DNA of 64,000 bases from Volutella citrinella (lineage: Eukaryota; Ascomycota; Sordariomycetes; Hypocreales; Nectriaceae), in NCBI GenBank assembly GCA_034401135.1, contig JAWZSP010000006.1, positions 1,240,001 to 1,304,000 of the forward strand, in the 5' to 3' direction. The notes under the pieces were generated by a model. The model had not been told where the DNA came from. It saw only the letters and a list, made by a program, of their open reading frames with translations, and did no database searches. A program made the position numbers and the translations under genes. Positions 1-8,302 of the stretch are shown here, one piece after another. Numbering within the stretch: position 1 is the first letter of the stretch; each line of letters begins with the position of its first letter.

Positions 1-2174
1 TGGCTGTCACTTCCACGACAAGACCCAGTATGTCGAAGCCCCCAAATACTCGTCAAGACGAATCATCTTACAGCGGGTGAAATTTACAGATATTGCATGT
101 CCGGTGATAAGGAGTACCGCATTGTTCCCGAGAGCTCCTTCACTGACACTGCCGCGGCACCCACCGCCTACGTCGACTGTCACTCTCACGGCTCCGATAC
201 GTACGTTGTTTTTTACGACTACCAGTACTCAGTTCTGCCGACTAACCAGATTGCAGTTACTGCATGTTTCCCGATGGTAAGAGCGAGGTCCAGGTCATCA
301 ACCCCGACGCAGCTGTTACCAGCGGAGGCTCGGGTGCCAGCGCCACCCCTACCGTAACTGCCGTCTCCGACTGCCACGTTTCTTCCAAGTCTCTGTAAGT
401 TGTGACCCAAGAGTCCGTTCAAATCAACATCTCGTGTTGTTAACAACATTGTCTAGGTACTGCTCGGCGGGTTCAACCGCGTACATTGTCCAAACAACCG
501 TCACGGCGACCACAAACCTCCCTGCCCAGTTCACCGGATGCCACTCCCACGGCACTGACATGTACGTTACGTACAGAATAGATCCTCAAACGTTCTTTGT
601 TGTGGAGTCTAACTTGCTGCAGCTACTGCATGACCGAAACTGACGAGGTTGCCATCGTTCCGGCCGACAAGTCCAGCAGCGGCGGAGCCGACGGCGAAAA
701 CTGCCACTTCCATGCCGGTGTCGAGTAAGTCCATCTTGTTGCACATCATGAGCCATCTTATCGATTCGACTCTAACCAGCTCTCTAGGCACTGCGTCAAG
801 GCTGGAGAATCGGAGAACGGTGGAAGTTCCAGCAGTGGCAGCGGCAGTGGTAGCGGCAGCGGCAGCGGCGAACAGCACTGCCATTTCCACGCTGGCGTCG
901 AGTAAGCCCGTCAACATCTCAACTCGTATTCCCGGTCGTGTTTTGCTAACTCTCTTAGGCACTGTGTTGCAGCAGGCGAGTCTGAGAGCGGCGGTACTCG
1001 CGGAGGAGAGTCTGGGTCATCCAGCTCTGCCTGCGAGCGCAGAGACCGAGACTACAAGATTGGCATCCGTGTCGGCATGCTCTTTGCTACCCTCGTTGCC
1101 AGCTCAGTCGGTACGACCTCCATACAATGCCTTGTTAGCCATCTTCCACTAACTTGCTCTAGGTGTCTTTGGTCCAATCTTCATGTCCAGGTTCATGGCC
1201 ATCAAGGCCAACCTGCCAATCATCATCCTCAAGCAATTCGGCACTGGCGTCATTATTTCTACTGCGTTTGCCCATGTAAGTACTTGACCCAGCATCTTCC
1301 GAGGCTTTGGAACTAAGATATCACAATAGCTATACACCCACGCGAGCATGATGTTTGGCAACTCTTGCTTGACTGGCATCACATATGAGGCCACCACCTC
1401 GGCGCTCGTCATGGCCGGACTGTTCATCTCCTTCGTTATCGAGTTCTGCGTCTCCCGAGCCCTGCGCTGGCAGGCCAAGAAGAAGGCCGATGGCGGAGAG
1501 GTTGACCACTCGCCCGCTGCCGTGGCCAAGGCAGAGACAGCCAATGTTACCATCATGGAGGCTGGTATCATCTTTCACTCGATTCGTATGTCTTCTCCTT
1601 TGTATTATTGATCGCTGGTGCCGTGACGAATCAAGTCAACTAACACTCTTCAACAGTTATTGGCGTCACAACCGTCGTCGCCGGCGATTCTTACTACGTT
1701 ACGCTCGCAATCGTCATCATCTTCCACCAGTTGTTTGAGGGCATTGCACTGGGTACTCGAATCGCTGCTCTTGGTTACAACTCCACCTTCACCAAGAACA
1801 CACTCCACGCCGATATGCACGCACACAATGCTCCCGCGCCCGAATTCGACCGAAACCAGCCGTGCACCGTGTCGCTCCTCCGAAAGCTCATCATGGCGAC
1901 CGGTTTCGCCATCATCACGCCCATCGGCATGGGTATCGGCATCGGTGTGCTCAAGACTTTCAACGGAAACGACCCATCTACAATCATCGCAATCGGCACC
2001 CTCGATTCGTTGTCTGCTGGTATCCTTGTGTGGGTTGGTGTTGTCGAAATGCTGGCTCACGACTGGATGCTTGGAGGGGATGTGACCAACGCCAACGTAC
2101 TCACCACCTCTCTCGCCATGTTTGGTCTCGTTGCCGGCATGGTCCTCATGAGCTTCCTTGGAAAGTGGGCTTAA
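1..2174 (+). CDS. ZIP-family zinc/iron transporter with long Cys/His-repeat N-terminus (5' partial)
   Basis: Ten exons are visible: 1-27, 90-200, 257-394, 457-561, 623-724, 788-901, 959-1110, 1163-1275, 1330-1585 and 1657-2174. They encode 544 residues; the start codon is upstream of the window. The C-terminal two thirds is a ZIP membrane domain: RIGMLF-like first helix, FGTGVIIST and FAHLYTHAS in helices 2-3, then IIFHS and the FHQLFEGIALGTR signature, whose His and Glu form the family's metal site, and a GILVWVGVVEML helix. A cytoplasmic loop has the sequence RWQAKKKADGGE. The N-terminus has six copies of a CHxHxxxx(Y/H)C motif that could bind metal outside the cell. Family knowledge: ZIP proteins import Zn or Fe into the cytosol, and the Aspergillus transporter ZrfC also has a long N-terminus with putative zinc-binding motifs, so a ZrfC-like role at the plasma membrane is my inference. 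Zinc versus iron specificity is not decided by sequence. Confidence 0.93.
2..1010 (+). repeat. Array of six exon-encoded Cys/His repeats in the ZIP N-terminus
   Basis: Each unit has the form CHxHxxxx(Y/H)C, seen as CHFHDKTQYC, CHSHGSDTYC, CHVSSKSLYC, CHSHGTDIYC and twice CHFHAGVEHC. In all six the intron falls at the same point, just before the second aromatic/His-Cys pair, and every one of these introns is phase 2. The exons between them (111, 138, 105, 102, 114 nt) are therefore multiples of three. The third unit has lost its two histidines. A Gly/Ser linker follows unit five. This is the pattern left by tandem exon duplication, and more units may lie upstream of the window. Confidence 0.88.
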
Positions 2175-2873
2175 TCAACATGATCCGGGGCACGAACGAA
2201 AGCAGTATTAACTGGGCTACGGTAATTCTAGGGCTTGAGCTGCAAGTCGTCTTCCTCCGAGGTTATCTTTCGAGGTTGTCTCGCGCCGTTCAGTCGAGTA
2301 AATACACTCCTAACTGCACATTACTTGTTGGCGCCTGATTCACACTCTGGAGACTAACATTTCATATACTCAACGTATCATCAATAATAAATATGAAACC
2401 ATCAGGCACATGTCCTTCATTTAAGCTAAAAGGCATATCGCCCGTATATCCACCAGTGGTTGCATGTTTTTGTTTGTGTCTCAAACTTACAACAACTAAC
2501 CCCAAACACCATCCCCTGAAAGTTGCCAACGGCGCCAACGTCGACTTAGGCTTCACACCGAATCTAATCTTAGAGCTCAATGTAGATTGCATGCATGCAC
2601 CTTACCCGGGTTATCAAAGCGGGGCCATCAATCCGAACCTAGTTGCGCATCCATATTTGGGTTAAAGTCAGAGCAACGGCCAAAGCCGTTTCAAACCTAT
2701 TCCACCCGTTATTCCGCGGCGGGGCATTGCCAGGATATCTTGGCCGATTTCGCCGCTTTCTCCGGTTCAATTTCTGAGCCTACTTCGTCACTTCCGTGTG
2801 TTGATGGAACTAATTGACTTCCTTACGCTTGCTCCCTCATATCGGTGCTCTCATTGACATATCATCCAAAACC
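2175..2873. other. Intergenic: ZIP 3' UTR and aminotransferase promoter
   Basis: No coding region is supported here. A consensus AATAAA polyadenylation hexamer lies at 2386-2391, about 210 nt beyond the ZIP stop. The last 200 bases are GC-balanced and lead into the AAACCATGACG start context of the next gene. I see no repeats or RNA gene. Confidence 0.6.
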
Positions 2874-4323
2874 ATGACGCTCACAGTTCATGACACGCCA
2901 TCGGCAGGCAAATCCTCCACAGAGAGGGCGGAGCCGGCACTTCTCCATCGCTCTCTACGCGAGCAACCGCACAAAGTTACCAGGGCATCCGGAAGCTACC
3001 TTTATCTGGACGACGGAAGAGAAATCCTCGACGCTTGCGGAGGGGCGGCCGTTGCCGTCATCGGCCATGGCAACCAGGAAGTGCTCCAGGCCACCGTCAG
3101 CCAAATGGAAAAGGTCAGCTACATTCACACTGGGGCATACACGACAGATTCGGCAGAGGACCTCGCCCGGTGCATCCTAGAGCCTCACGACAGTGGGTTC
3201 GATACCGGCCTGGTCAAAGCATTCTTCGTCGGCAGCGGAAGCGAGGCCAACGACGCCGTCATGAAGTGTGCGAGGCAATATTGGTTCGAGAAGGGTGAGT
3301 CGCAGCGCACAATTTTCGTATCTAGAAAACAGGCATATCACGGCAACACGATTGGTGCGATGTCGCTTTCGACAATTGTAGCCAGAAGAGTTCCCTATGA
3401 AGCCATTATCCCGCCAAATACGGCCCATGTCAGTGCCGCAGATGTATACCACGGCCTGTTGCAGGGAGAGACAGAGGAGGGCTTCTCTCAGCGGCTCATC
3501 ACAGAGCTGGACGACAAATTCCTGGAACTAGGGCCACAAAATATCATATCATTCTCGTCAGTCCAGTCCAGCCCCGTTACAACTCGAGGGCCTTTCCAAC
3601 TGACAACCGACTTGCAGGGCTGAGACAGTTGTCGGCGCAGCCCTGGGGACCATGCCAGCACCCAAGGGCTATTGGCCAGGCGTACGTGCCTTGTGCGACA
3701 AGTATGGAATTCTGCTGCATCTAGACGAGGTCATGTGTGGCGGTGGTCGGACGGGCACCTTCTTCGCCTTTGAGCAGGAAGGCATCAAGCCCGACATAGT
3801 CACGATTGGCAAAGGCCTAGGTGGTGGTTACGCGCCCATCGCGGGGATGCTCATCAACCAGAGAATCGTCGACCAGCTCCGCGAGGGCACATCTGTCTTC
3901 AACCACGGGCACACTTACCAAGCCCATCCTGTGTCGTGTGCTACCGCGCTTGCCGTGCAACAAGTTCTGCGGCGAGAAAAGCTGATTGCTAGAGCCGCTG
4001 AGGAAGGCCCTGAATTGGAGCGCCTGCTCCGGGACGCCTTTGAGGGCTGCGAATATGTAGGCGACATTCGCGGTCGCGGTCTCTTCTGGAGTGTCGAGTT
4101 TGTGCAGGACAAGGACGGTAGGCGCCCGTTTCCTCCGGCTGTGGGTTTCGGTGGAAAGGTCCAGCGGGCTACTTTCGACCTGGGTGTCGCCGTCTATCCT
4201 GGCGCCGGTGACTTTGTGATCATTGCGCCGCCTTATACGATTTCCGGCTCGGAGTTGACACACACGGTGGCTGTCCTGAGAAAGGGATATGATGAAGTTG
4301 CTTCCTCATGGCAGAGCTACTAA
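2874..4323 (+). CDS. Class III PLP-dependent aminotransferase
   Basis: Exons 2874-3556 and 3618-4323 (61-nt intron, donor GTCAGT, acceptor TTGCAG) give 462 residues, normal for the family. The join restores a continuous ISFSAETVVG strand. The ATG at 2874 has a good context (AAACCATGA); the open frame extends upstream only to a TTG. Visible landmarks: GSGSEAND in the PLP phosphate region, HLDEV with the pyridine-N-binding Asp (about D264), GRTGTFFAFE, TIGKGLGGGY with the Schiff-base lysine (about K293), and FNHGHTYQAHP near the C-terminus. Family knowledge: class III enzymes (BioA, GabT, omega-amino acid:pyruvate transaminases) move amino groups from omega- or alpha-amines to oxo acids; the HTYQAHP pattern is closest to the omega-amino acid group, but the substrate cannot be read. 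Its 3' end converges on the chitinase gene, 187 bp away. No targeting signal is obvious. Confidence 0.92.
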
Positions 4324-4510
4324 ATTGGCGTCCATATGTATGTTAGACTTGATAAAACTTCGCCTCTCAATCCAACTTGATCATCTCATGTCACCTTTTT
4401 CTTGTGAGAAGTCAGTATGCTGCCTCTAAGCAAACCACCTTGCATGGCATAACAATGTCGTCACGCACCGCCGTGTGTCTGAGATTCATTCTCCATGGTA
4501 CTTTATCCAA

Positions 4511-5407
4511 TTATTCGGCTTCTGGTGCGGAATCCAGGATACTCTTAATCATCTCGGCCCATTTCCATGGCTTGCCTTCATCGGGGTGCTCGCCAGTGAC
4601 CGAATTGAAATACTCCCACCCCATCACACCTCCGATCCTCGGGTATTTGGCCAGCAAGAGACGCAGGCACACTGCCAGCTCTTCATCCTTGACCCATCCC
4701 GCACCATTGGCCGAATTTGTCACCAAGCCAACCACAATCTTCTCCTCGGGCCAGCCTCTGGCAATGATGGAATCGTAGCCATGGGGCTTGCTCATGTCGC
4801 CCCAGCCACAGTAGAACTGCGTGTTGTACCACGCGATGCGAGACCCCATGCCCTTTTCGAGCTCCTCAATGTTGAAGCCCCCCAGGTTCTGGCAATTGAG
4901 CATGGCAGGGGCGACGGGTGCAAGCGTGATGAGGAAGTCGGTGCCAAAGTCGGTCTTGAGGTGGTCAATCAGACGGACCACGCCGCCGAGGGACATGGCC
5001 TCCTCAATGTCCAGGTCCAGGCCGTCAAAGCCCGCCCAGGCAATCATTTTACGTAGCGGCTGGTAGAAGCGATGGAAGCCAGCCAGGGTGCCGTCCAGCC
5101 GCGTGTACGAGCCCTGCGCGGCCCCGCCGAGCATGCCGAGGACCTTGACGCCAGCCGCCTGGAGCTGGCGGACCTCGTCCCAGAGCGGCTTCAGCTTCTC
5201 CGCGTCGTACAAGTCATCGTTGATGGAGATTTTGTCGGGCGCGTTGAGATGGATGGCAGCAATGATGACGTGGGTGACGCCGGTCGAGGGCTTGAGTGCG
5301 GGCAGAATGGAGACAAATTGGCCGTTGGAGAAGTGGGTTTGGTGATAGTAGATGATGCGCCGACAGCTGGGCGTGGGCTTATGGACTTCGACGTCGGGGA
5401 TTTGCAT
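4511..5407 (-). CDS. Glycoside hydrolase family 18 chitinase-like protein, no signal peptide
   Basis: Single exon, 298 residues, ATG at 5405-5407. The catalytic signature DxxDxDxE appears as FDGLDLDIEE (D128, D131, D133, E135), so the proton-donor Glu is present. RIIYYHQTHF near the N-terminus is the first barrel strand, VKVLGMLGG the second, and GVMGWEYFNS the last with its conserved Trp. Family knowledge: GH18 enzymes cleave beta-1,4-GlcNAc bonds of chitin or the core of N-glycans (ENGase) by substrate-assisted catalysis. The protein begins MQIPDVEVHKPTPS with no hydrophobic leader, so it is predicted to be intracellular or unconventionally exported. It is short, lacks carbohydrate-binding or LysM modules and has no intron. 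It is transcribed divergently from the gene at 5716. Chitinase versus endo-beta-N-acetylglucosaminidase activity is open. Confidence 0.9.
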   Translation of the reverse strand: MQIPDVEVHKPTPSCRRIIYYHQTHFSNGQFVSILPALKPSTGVTHVIIAAIHLNAPDKISINDDLYDAEKLKPLWDEVRQLQAAGVKVLGMLGGAAQGSYTRLDGTLAGFHRFYQPLRKMIAWAGFDGLDLDIEEAMSLGGVVRLIDHLKTDFGTDFLITLAPVAPAMLNCQNLGGFNIEELEKGMGSRIAWYNTQFYCGWGDMSKPHGYDSIIARGWPEEKIVVGLVTNSANGAGWVKDEELAVCLRLLLAKYPRIGGVMGWEYFNSVTGEHPDEGKPWKWAEMIKSILDSAPEAE

Positions 5408-5715
5408 GGTTGGGCAGCAGAGTATGTAGATGTCTTGCCTTCCCGTTGGCGCCTTCCCGTTGGTGCTCCACGCAGATAATTATCCGCGGGGCGTGACTGA
5501 TGCCCGCGCCTGGCTTAGTCTGCACATGTCTCACTGAAGCAGCCCCTCTACTTCCTCGTTCGACCAACGGCCTGACTCTTTCGGACTCAGCACAGTCCAA
5601 GCAGATGCTATCGAGACGCTGCCACCTTATCCGATACAGCCCCCATACTCTACTTTATCGACAGCTGCTTGCGCCCTCAAAACCCTCATCAGCCAGCCTC
5701 GGAAAAGGCTCCCCC
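5408..5715. promoter_or_regulatory. Divergent promoter between the GH18 gene and the deoxyribosyltransferase-like gene
   Basis: About 308 bp separate the two start codons. The striking element is GATAATTATC at 5475-5484, a perfect palindrome made of two abutting inverted GATA sites, followed directly by CCGCGG. Family knowledge: GATA-type zinc-finger factors such as AreA (nitrogen) bind paired HGATAR sites. Shared control of both genes by nitrogen or a similar signal is my inference. The right half (5500-5715) stays open in the frame of the downstream gene and could instead be an N-terminal extension. Confidence 0.45.
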
Positions 5716-6210
5716 ATGTCCATGGCGTCCAGAGGAGCGCAGATCGTCCTGGCGCCAGCAAGGCCCACCCTGGCGCCGCCATCTCGAAAGGCAATCTTCC
5801 TGGCCGGCACAACTAGTCCAACGGGGGAGCCCGACTGGCGCGAGACGCTGAGCGCAGCCCTCGCAGAGTACCCCGTCACCATCTTCAACCCATTGCGCCC
5901 CGACTGGGACGCGACCTGGCGCGAGGACTTCTCCGACGGGCGCTGGGCCGAGCAGGTGCACTGGGAGCTGGACATGCAGGACCGGGCCGACATTGTCGTC
6001 GTCTTCTTCCACGGCGTCACCGCCGCCCCCGTCAGCCTGCTGGAGCTTGGTCTCTGCGTGCGGTCCGGTCGCGCCATAGTGTGTGCCCTGGACGGGTATG
6101 CCAAACGGGGCAACGTCGAGGCCGTGTGCCGGCGTTATGGGGCGCCTCTGGTGCGGACCGAGGACGAGCTGCGGGCCGCCGTTGTCGACCGTCTGAGACA
6201 GCTAAGTTGA
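5716..6210 (+). CDS. Nucleoside 2-deoxyribosyltransferase-like protein
   Basis: 164 residues from the ATG at 5716 (a second ATG at 5722). The core begins with AIFLAGTTSPTGEPDWRETL, a Rossmann-like strand-loop, followed by VTIFNPLRPDWD, a WAEQVHWELDMQDRADIVVVFF segment and PVSLLELGLCV, where the Glu of LLELG matches the usual nucleophile position. This is the layout of the small nucleoside 2-deoxyribosyltransferase-like family common in fungi. Those enzymes exchange bases on deoxynucleosides, but the fungal members are mostly uncharacterised. The reading frame is open upstream to an ATG at 5500, with another ATG at 5605 giving an Arg-rich, acid-free leader (MLSRRCHLIRYSPH) like a mitochondrial presequence, so the start is uncertain. 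Divergent from the GH18 gene; no intron. Confidence 0.82.
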   Translation: MSMASRGAQIVLAPARPTLAPPSRKAIFLAGTTSPTGEPDWRETLSAALAEYPVTIFNPLRPDWDATWREDFSDGRWAEQVHWELDMQDRADIVVVFFHGVTAAPVSLLELGLCVRSGRAIVCALDGYAKRGNVEAVCRRYGAPLVRTEDELRAAVVDRLRQLS

Positions 6211-6766
6211 GGCTCTTCTTCCCGTATCCGCATACCATGGGCAACCACAGTTGAGTGGTCTGGGATTGGATCGCATCGGCATCACGTCTAGATCGGGCAA
6301 CGGTGAGCAGTGGTGGTTACACCCCCCCTATCCGCTAATTACGGGAGCCGAAATAAAGCAGTTTAGTGCGATTTTAATGCGTGGGGATCTCTTGTTACAG
6401 TAGCCCGGATGACTCCAACGGTGAACTCAAAGATGGAACGGATGGTCAGCAATCAGCATTCGCCTCGTCATCAATTACTGCGGTACGATTGATTGGGTTG
6501 TGTGGCACATCAGCCCACCAACAGGGAGCGTTTCAATAAGCAAGCAATAGTCGATTTGCACCATCACAATCACGTGCGGTAGTGTGTGATGAACGTGCAC
6601 TAGTCGATGCAGGCCTACAAGAAGATGAAGCTCTGTCCTTGATTTCTGTGTTGCTGCCGTCTCCAGCATCTCCAGTCGTTTGCAATCGTGCAACCATGCA
6701 TTGTTGTTGAACAATAGCTTCCTTCCCTACGTATCACAGCCAAGCACCTTGATTACAACCGTCAAA
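6211..6766. other. Intergenic: 3' UTR and hydrolase promoter
   Basis: No coding frame is supported. An AATAAA hexamer at 6352-6357 is a candidate poly(A) signal for the gene ending at 6210. The stretch 6400-6766 is GC-balanced and ends with GTCAAAATGGG, the start context of the hydrolase. No repeats or RNA gene seen. Confidence 0.55.
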
Positions 6767-7714
6767 ATGGGCCACGGCTTCTTCCAGTACCTTCGGCTGA
6801 AGCTGATCGTCGTCTTTTTCCGGACGATCAGCCGCTTCACTTTGCGCAAGCCTGCCCAACGTGAGTACGCCCGGATCGGAGACGTCCGCACAGAGCACAT
6901 CCACGTACCCTCGAGGGACAAGGGCCGGACCATCAAGGCCACCATATTTTATCCCCCCGGGGCTTCCGCCTCTGAGAAGCGGCCAGTAGTCCTCAACTGG
7001 CACGGCAGCGGCTTTGTATTCGACTTCTATAGAAGCGACGCCGTGTACTGCGCGCGCATGGCAGCCGACGCAGGCGTCGTCGTGCTGGACTGCGACTACC
7101 GCAAGAGCCCCGAGAACCCGTGGCCTGCGGCTATCCACGATGCTGAGGATGTCATGAGTTGGGTGGCCAGCCAGTCTGACCGCTGGGACGTGGGCAGGGT
7201 CGCCGTCTCTGGATTCAGCGCTGGCGCAACCATTTCTCTCGTCGCAGCAACAGCTCTGCGGAAGACGATGGAGCATCTCAAGGTTGGCGCAGTCCTCGCA
7301 TTCTACCCAGCCGTCGACTTTACTCGCAACCCCGGAGTGGGATTTGAGCCGCCCCCCAACCCGAAGAGGAAGCCGTTGGTGACTGTCGAGACGGCCTTCA
7401 GCGTCTTTTACGACTCGTACGTCCCCGACCACGCCAAACGCGCAGACCCGCAGGTGTCGCCCTGGTTTGCAGACTCAGCCCTGTACCCGGAAACCGTGGC
7501 GATATTCGCGTGTGAGAAGGACCCGTTGTGCAAGGAGGATCTTGCCCTGGTGGAGAAGTTGGAGGGCGATGGACTGAAGGTAGCGCAGTACACTGCGCCC
7601 GGCATGCGGCACGGCTTTGACAAGTTCGCCGAGGATGGGTCTGACGATGAGACGGAGCGTGACAAGATGTACCTGGACGCCGTCAAGGTTCTAAAGGCCG
7701 CTTTTGGCCTGTAG
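6767..7714 (+). CDS. Alpha/beta-hydrolase fold-3 (HSL-type) esterase/lipase
   Basis: 315 residues, single exon. I chose the ATG at 6767 (TCAAAATGGG) because the frame upstream begins only at a TTG. The first 25 residues (FFQYLRLKLIVVFFRTISRF) are hydrophobic and basic and may anchor the protein to a membrane. The oxyanion motif is NWHGSGF (H79-F83), a variant of the usual HGGGF. The nucleophile elbow is SGFSAGA (S151), and CEKDPL (D252) and GMRHGFD (H282) supply the rest of the triad. The segment LDCDYRKSPENPWPAAIHDAED is typical of the HSL family after the cap. Family knowledge: these enzymes hydrolyse short- to medium-chain acyl esters. The natural substrate is unknown. No neighbouring gene implies a secondary-metabolite cluster. 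Confidence 0.88.
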   Translation: MGHGFFQYLRLKLIVVFFRTISRFTLRKPAQREYARIGDVRTEHIHVPSRDKGRTIKATIFYPPGASASEKRPVVLNWHGSGFVFDFYRSDAVYCARMAADAGVVVLDCDYRKSPENPWPAAIHDAEDVMSWVASQSDRWDVGRVAVSGFSAGATISLVAATALRKTMEHLKVGAVLAFYPAVDFTRNPGVGFEPPPNPKRKPLVTVETAFSVFYDSYVPDHAKRADPQVSPWFADSALYPETVAIFACEKDPLCKEDLALVEKLEGDGLKVAQYTAPGMRHGFDKFAEDGSDDETERDKMYLDAVKVLKAAFGL

Positions 7715-8302
7715 CGGATTGATGCACTCGACCCTTCGGAGGAGGGGAGTCTTTAGGGAAGTTGGGAGCGGCTGGTGGATTGATCTTTGATGGAACTTGT
7801 TCTTCGTTACATTGACTGCATTCACTATGATGTAGTTGAACATCGTCAACCCAGCCTTTTTATCGTAGGTATATAACCTCGGAGCTTGCCAAATATTTCG
7901 CTCTGACCATGTATACTTTCAAAGCCAATTAATTAAATATTTGAGTTGCTCAACGGTCGCAGAGATTCATATCTTTAAACATGGCATCTGCTACCCGGGA
8001 CCAAATTCGGCATCCCGGCGTCGGTACGTACCCCACCCCTCTTCCGCCACCCAAGATCCACCCACAGCCAGCCCCTCCAGTGCAAAGTGTGGCGGGGTAC
8101 CTGTCCCTCCTAGCCTTACCAATAGTGCTTCGGAGTAGCTCAACCCACGACCAGACAGAGGCAGAAGGCCTCACACTTTTCCTAAACCTTGCCAACTTTG
8201 CTCCCTTCCCTCCCACCGTTCCTCGACTCCAACGCCGTGCGCTTCTATTCGCTTTCTTTGCTCTCTAGGTCTGGCTCTTCGCCCTCCCGTTAGCCAGCAG
8301 CC
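7715..8302. promoter_or_regulatory. Promoter and possible intron-containing leader of the RGG gene
   Basis: A TATATAA sequence lies at 7870-7876. About 105 nt further is an ATG at 7981 in strong context (AAACATGGC), followed after 14 codons by a good donor GTACGT at 8024 and an acceptor CTCTCTAG ending at 8268. That suggests a leader exon plus a 245-nt intron before the main ATG at 8303. The upstream ATG is not in frame with the main protein, and TAG lies four codons before the main ATG in its own frame. Confidence 0.4.

Noticed and set aside
2814..2873. Longer aminotransferase N-terminus from a TTG at 2814
   Set aside because: No ATG; the added residues do not resemble the family, while the ATG at 2874 has a good context.
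6680..6766. Longer hydrolase N-terminus from a TTG at 6680
   Set aside because: No ATG, and the first ATG at 6767 fits the usual start of the family.
2874..7714. Secondary-metabolite cluster (aminotransferase, hydrolase, GH18 together)
   Set aside because: No backbone synthase, transporter, P450 or cluster-type regulator is present.
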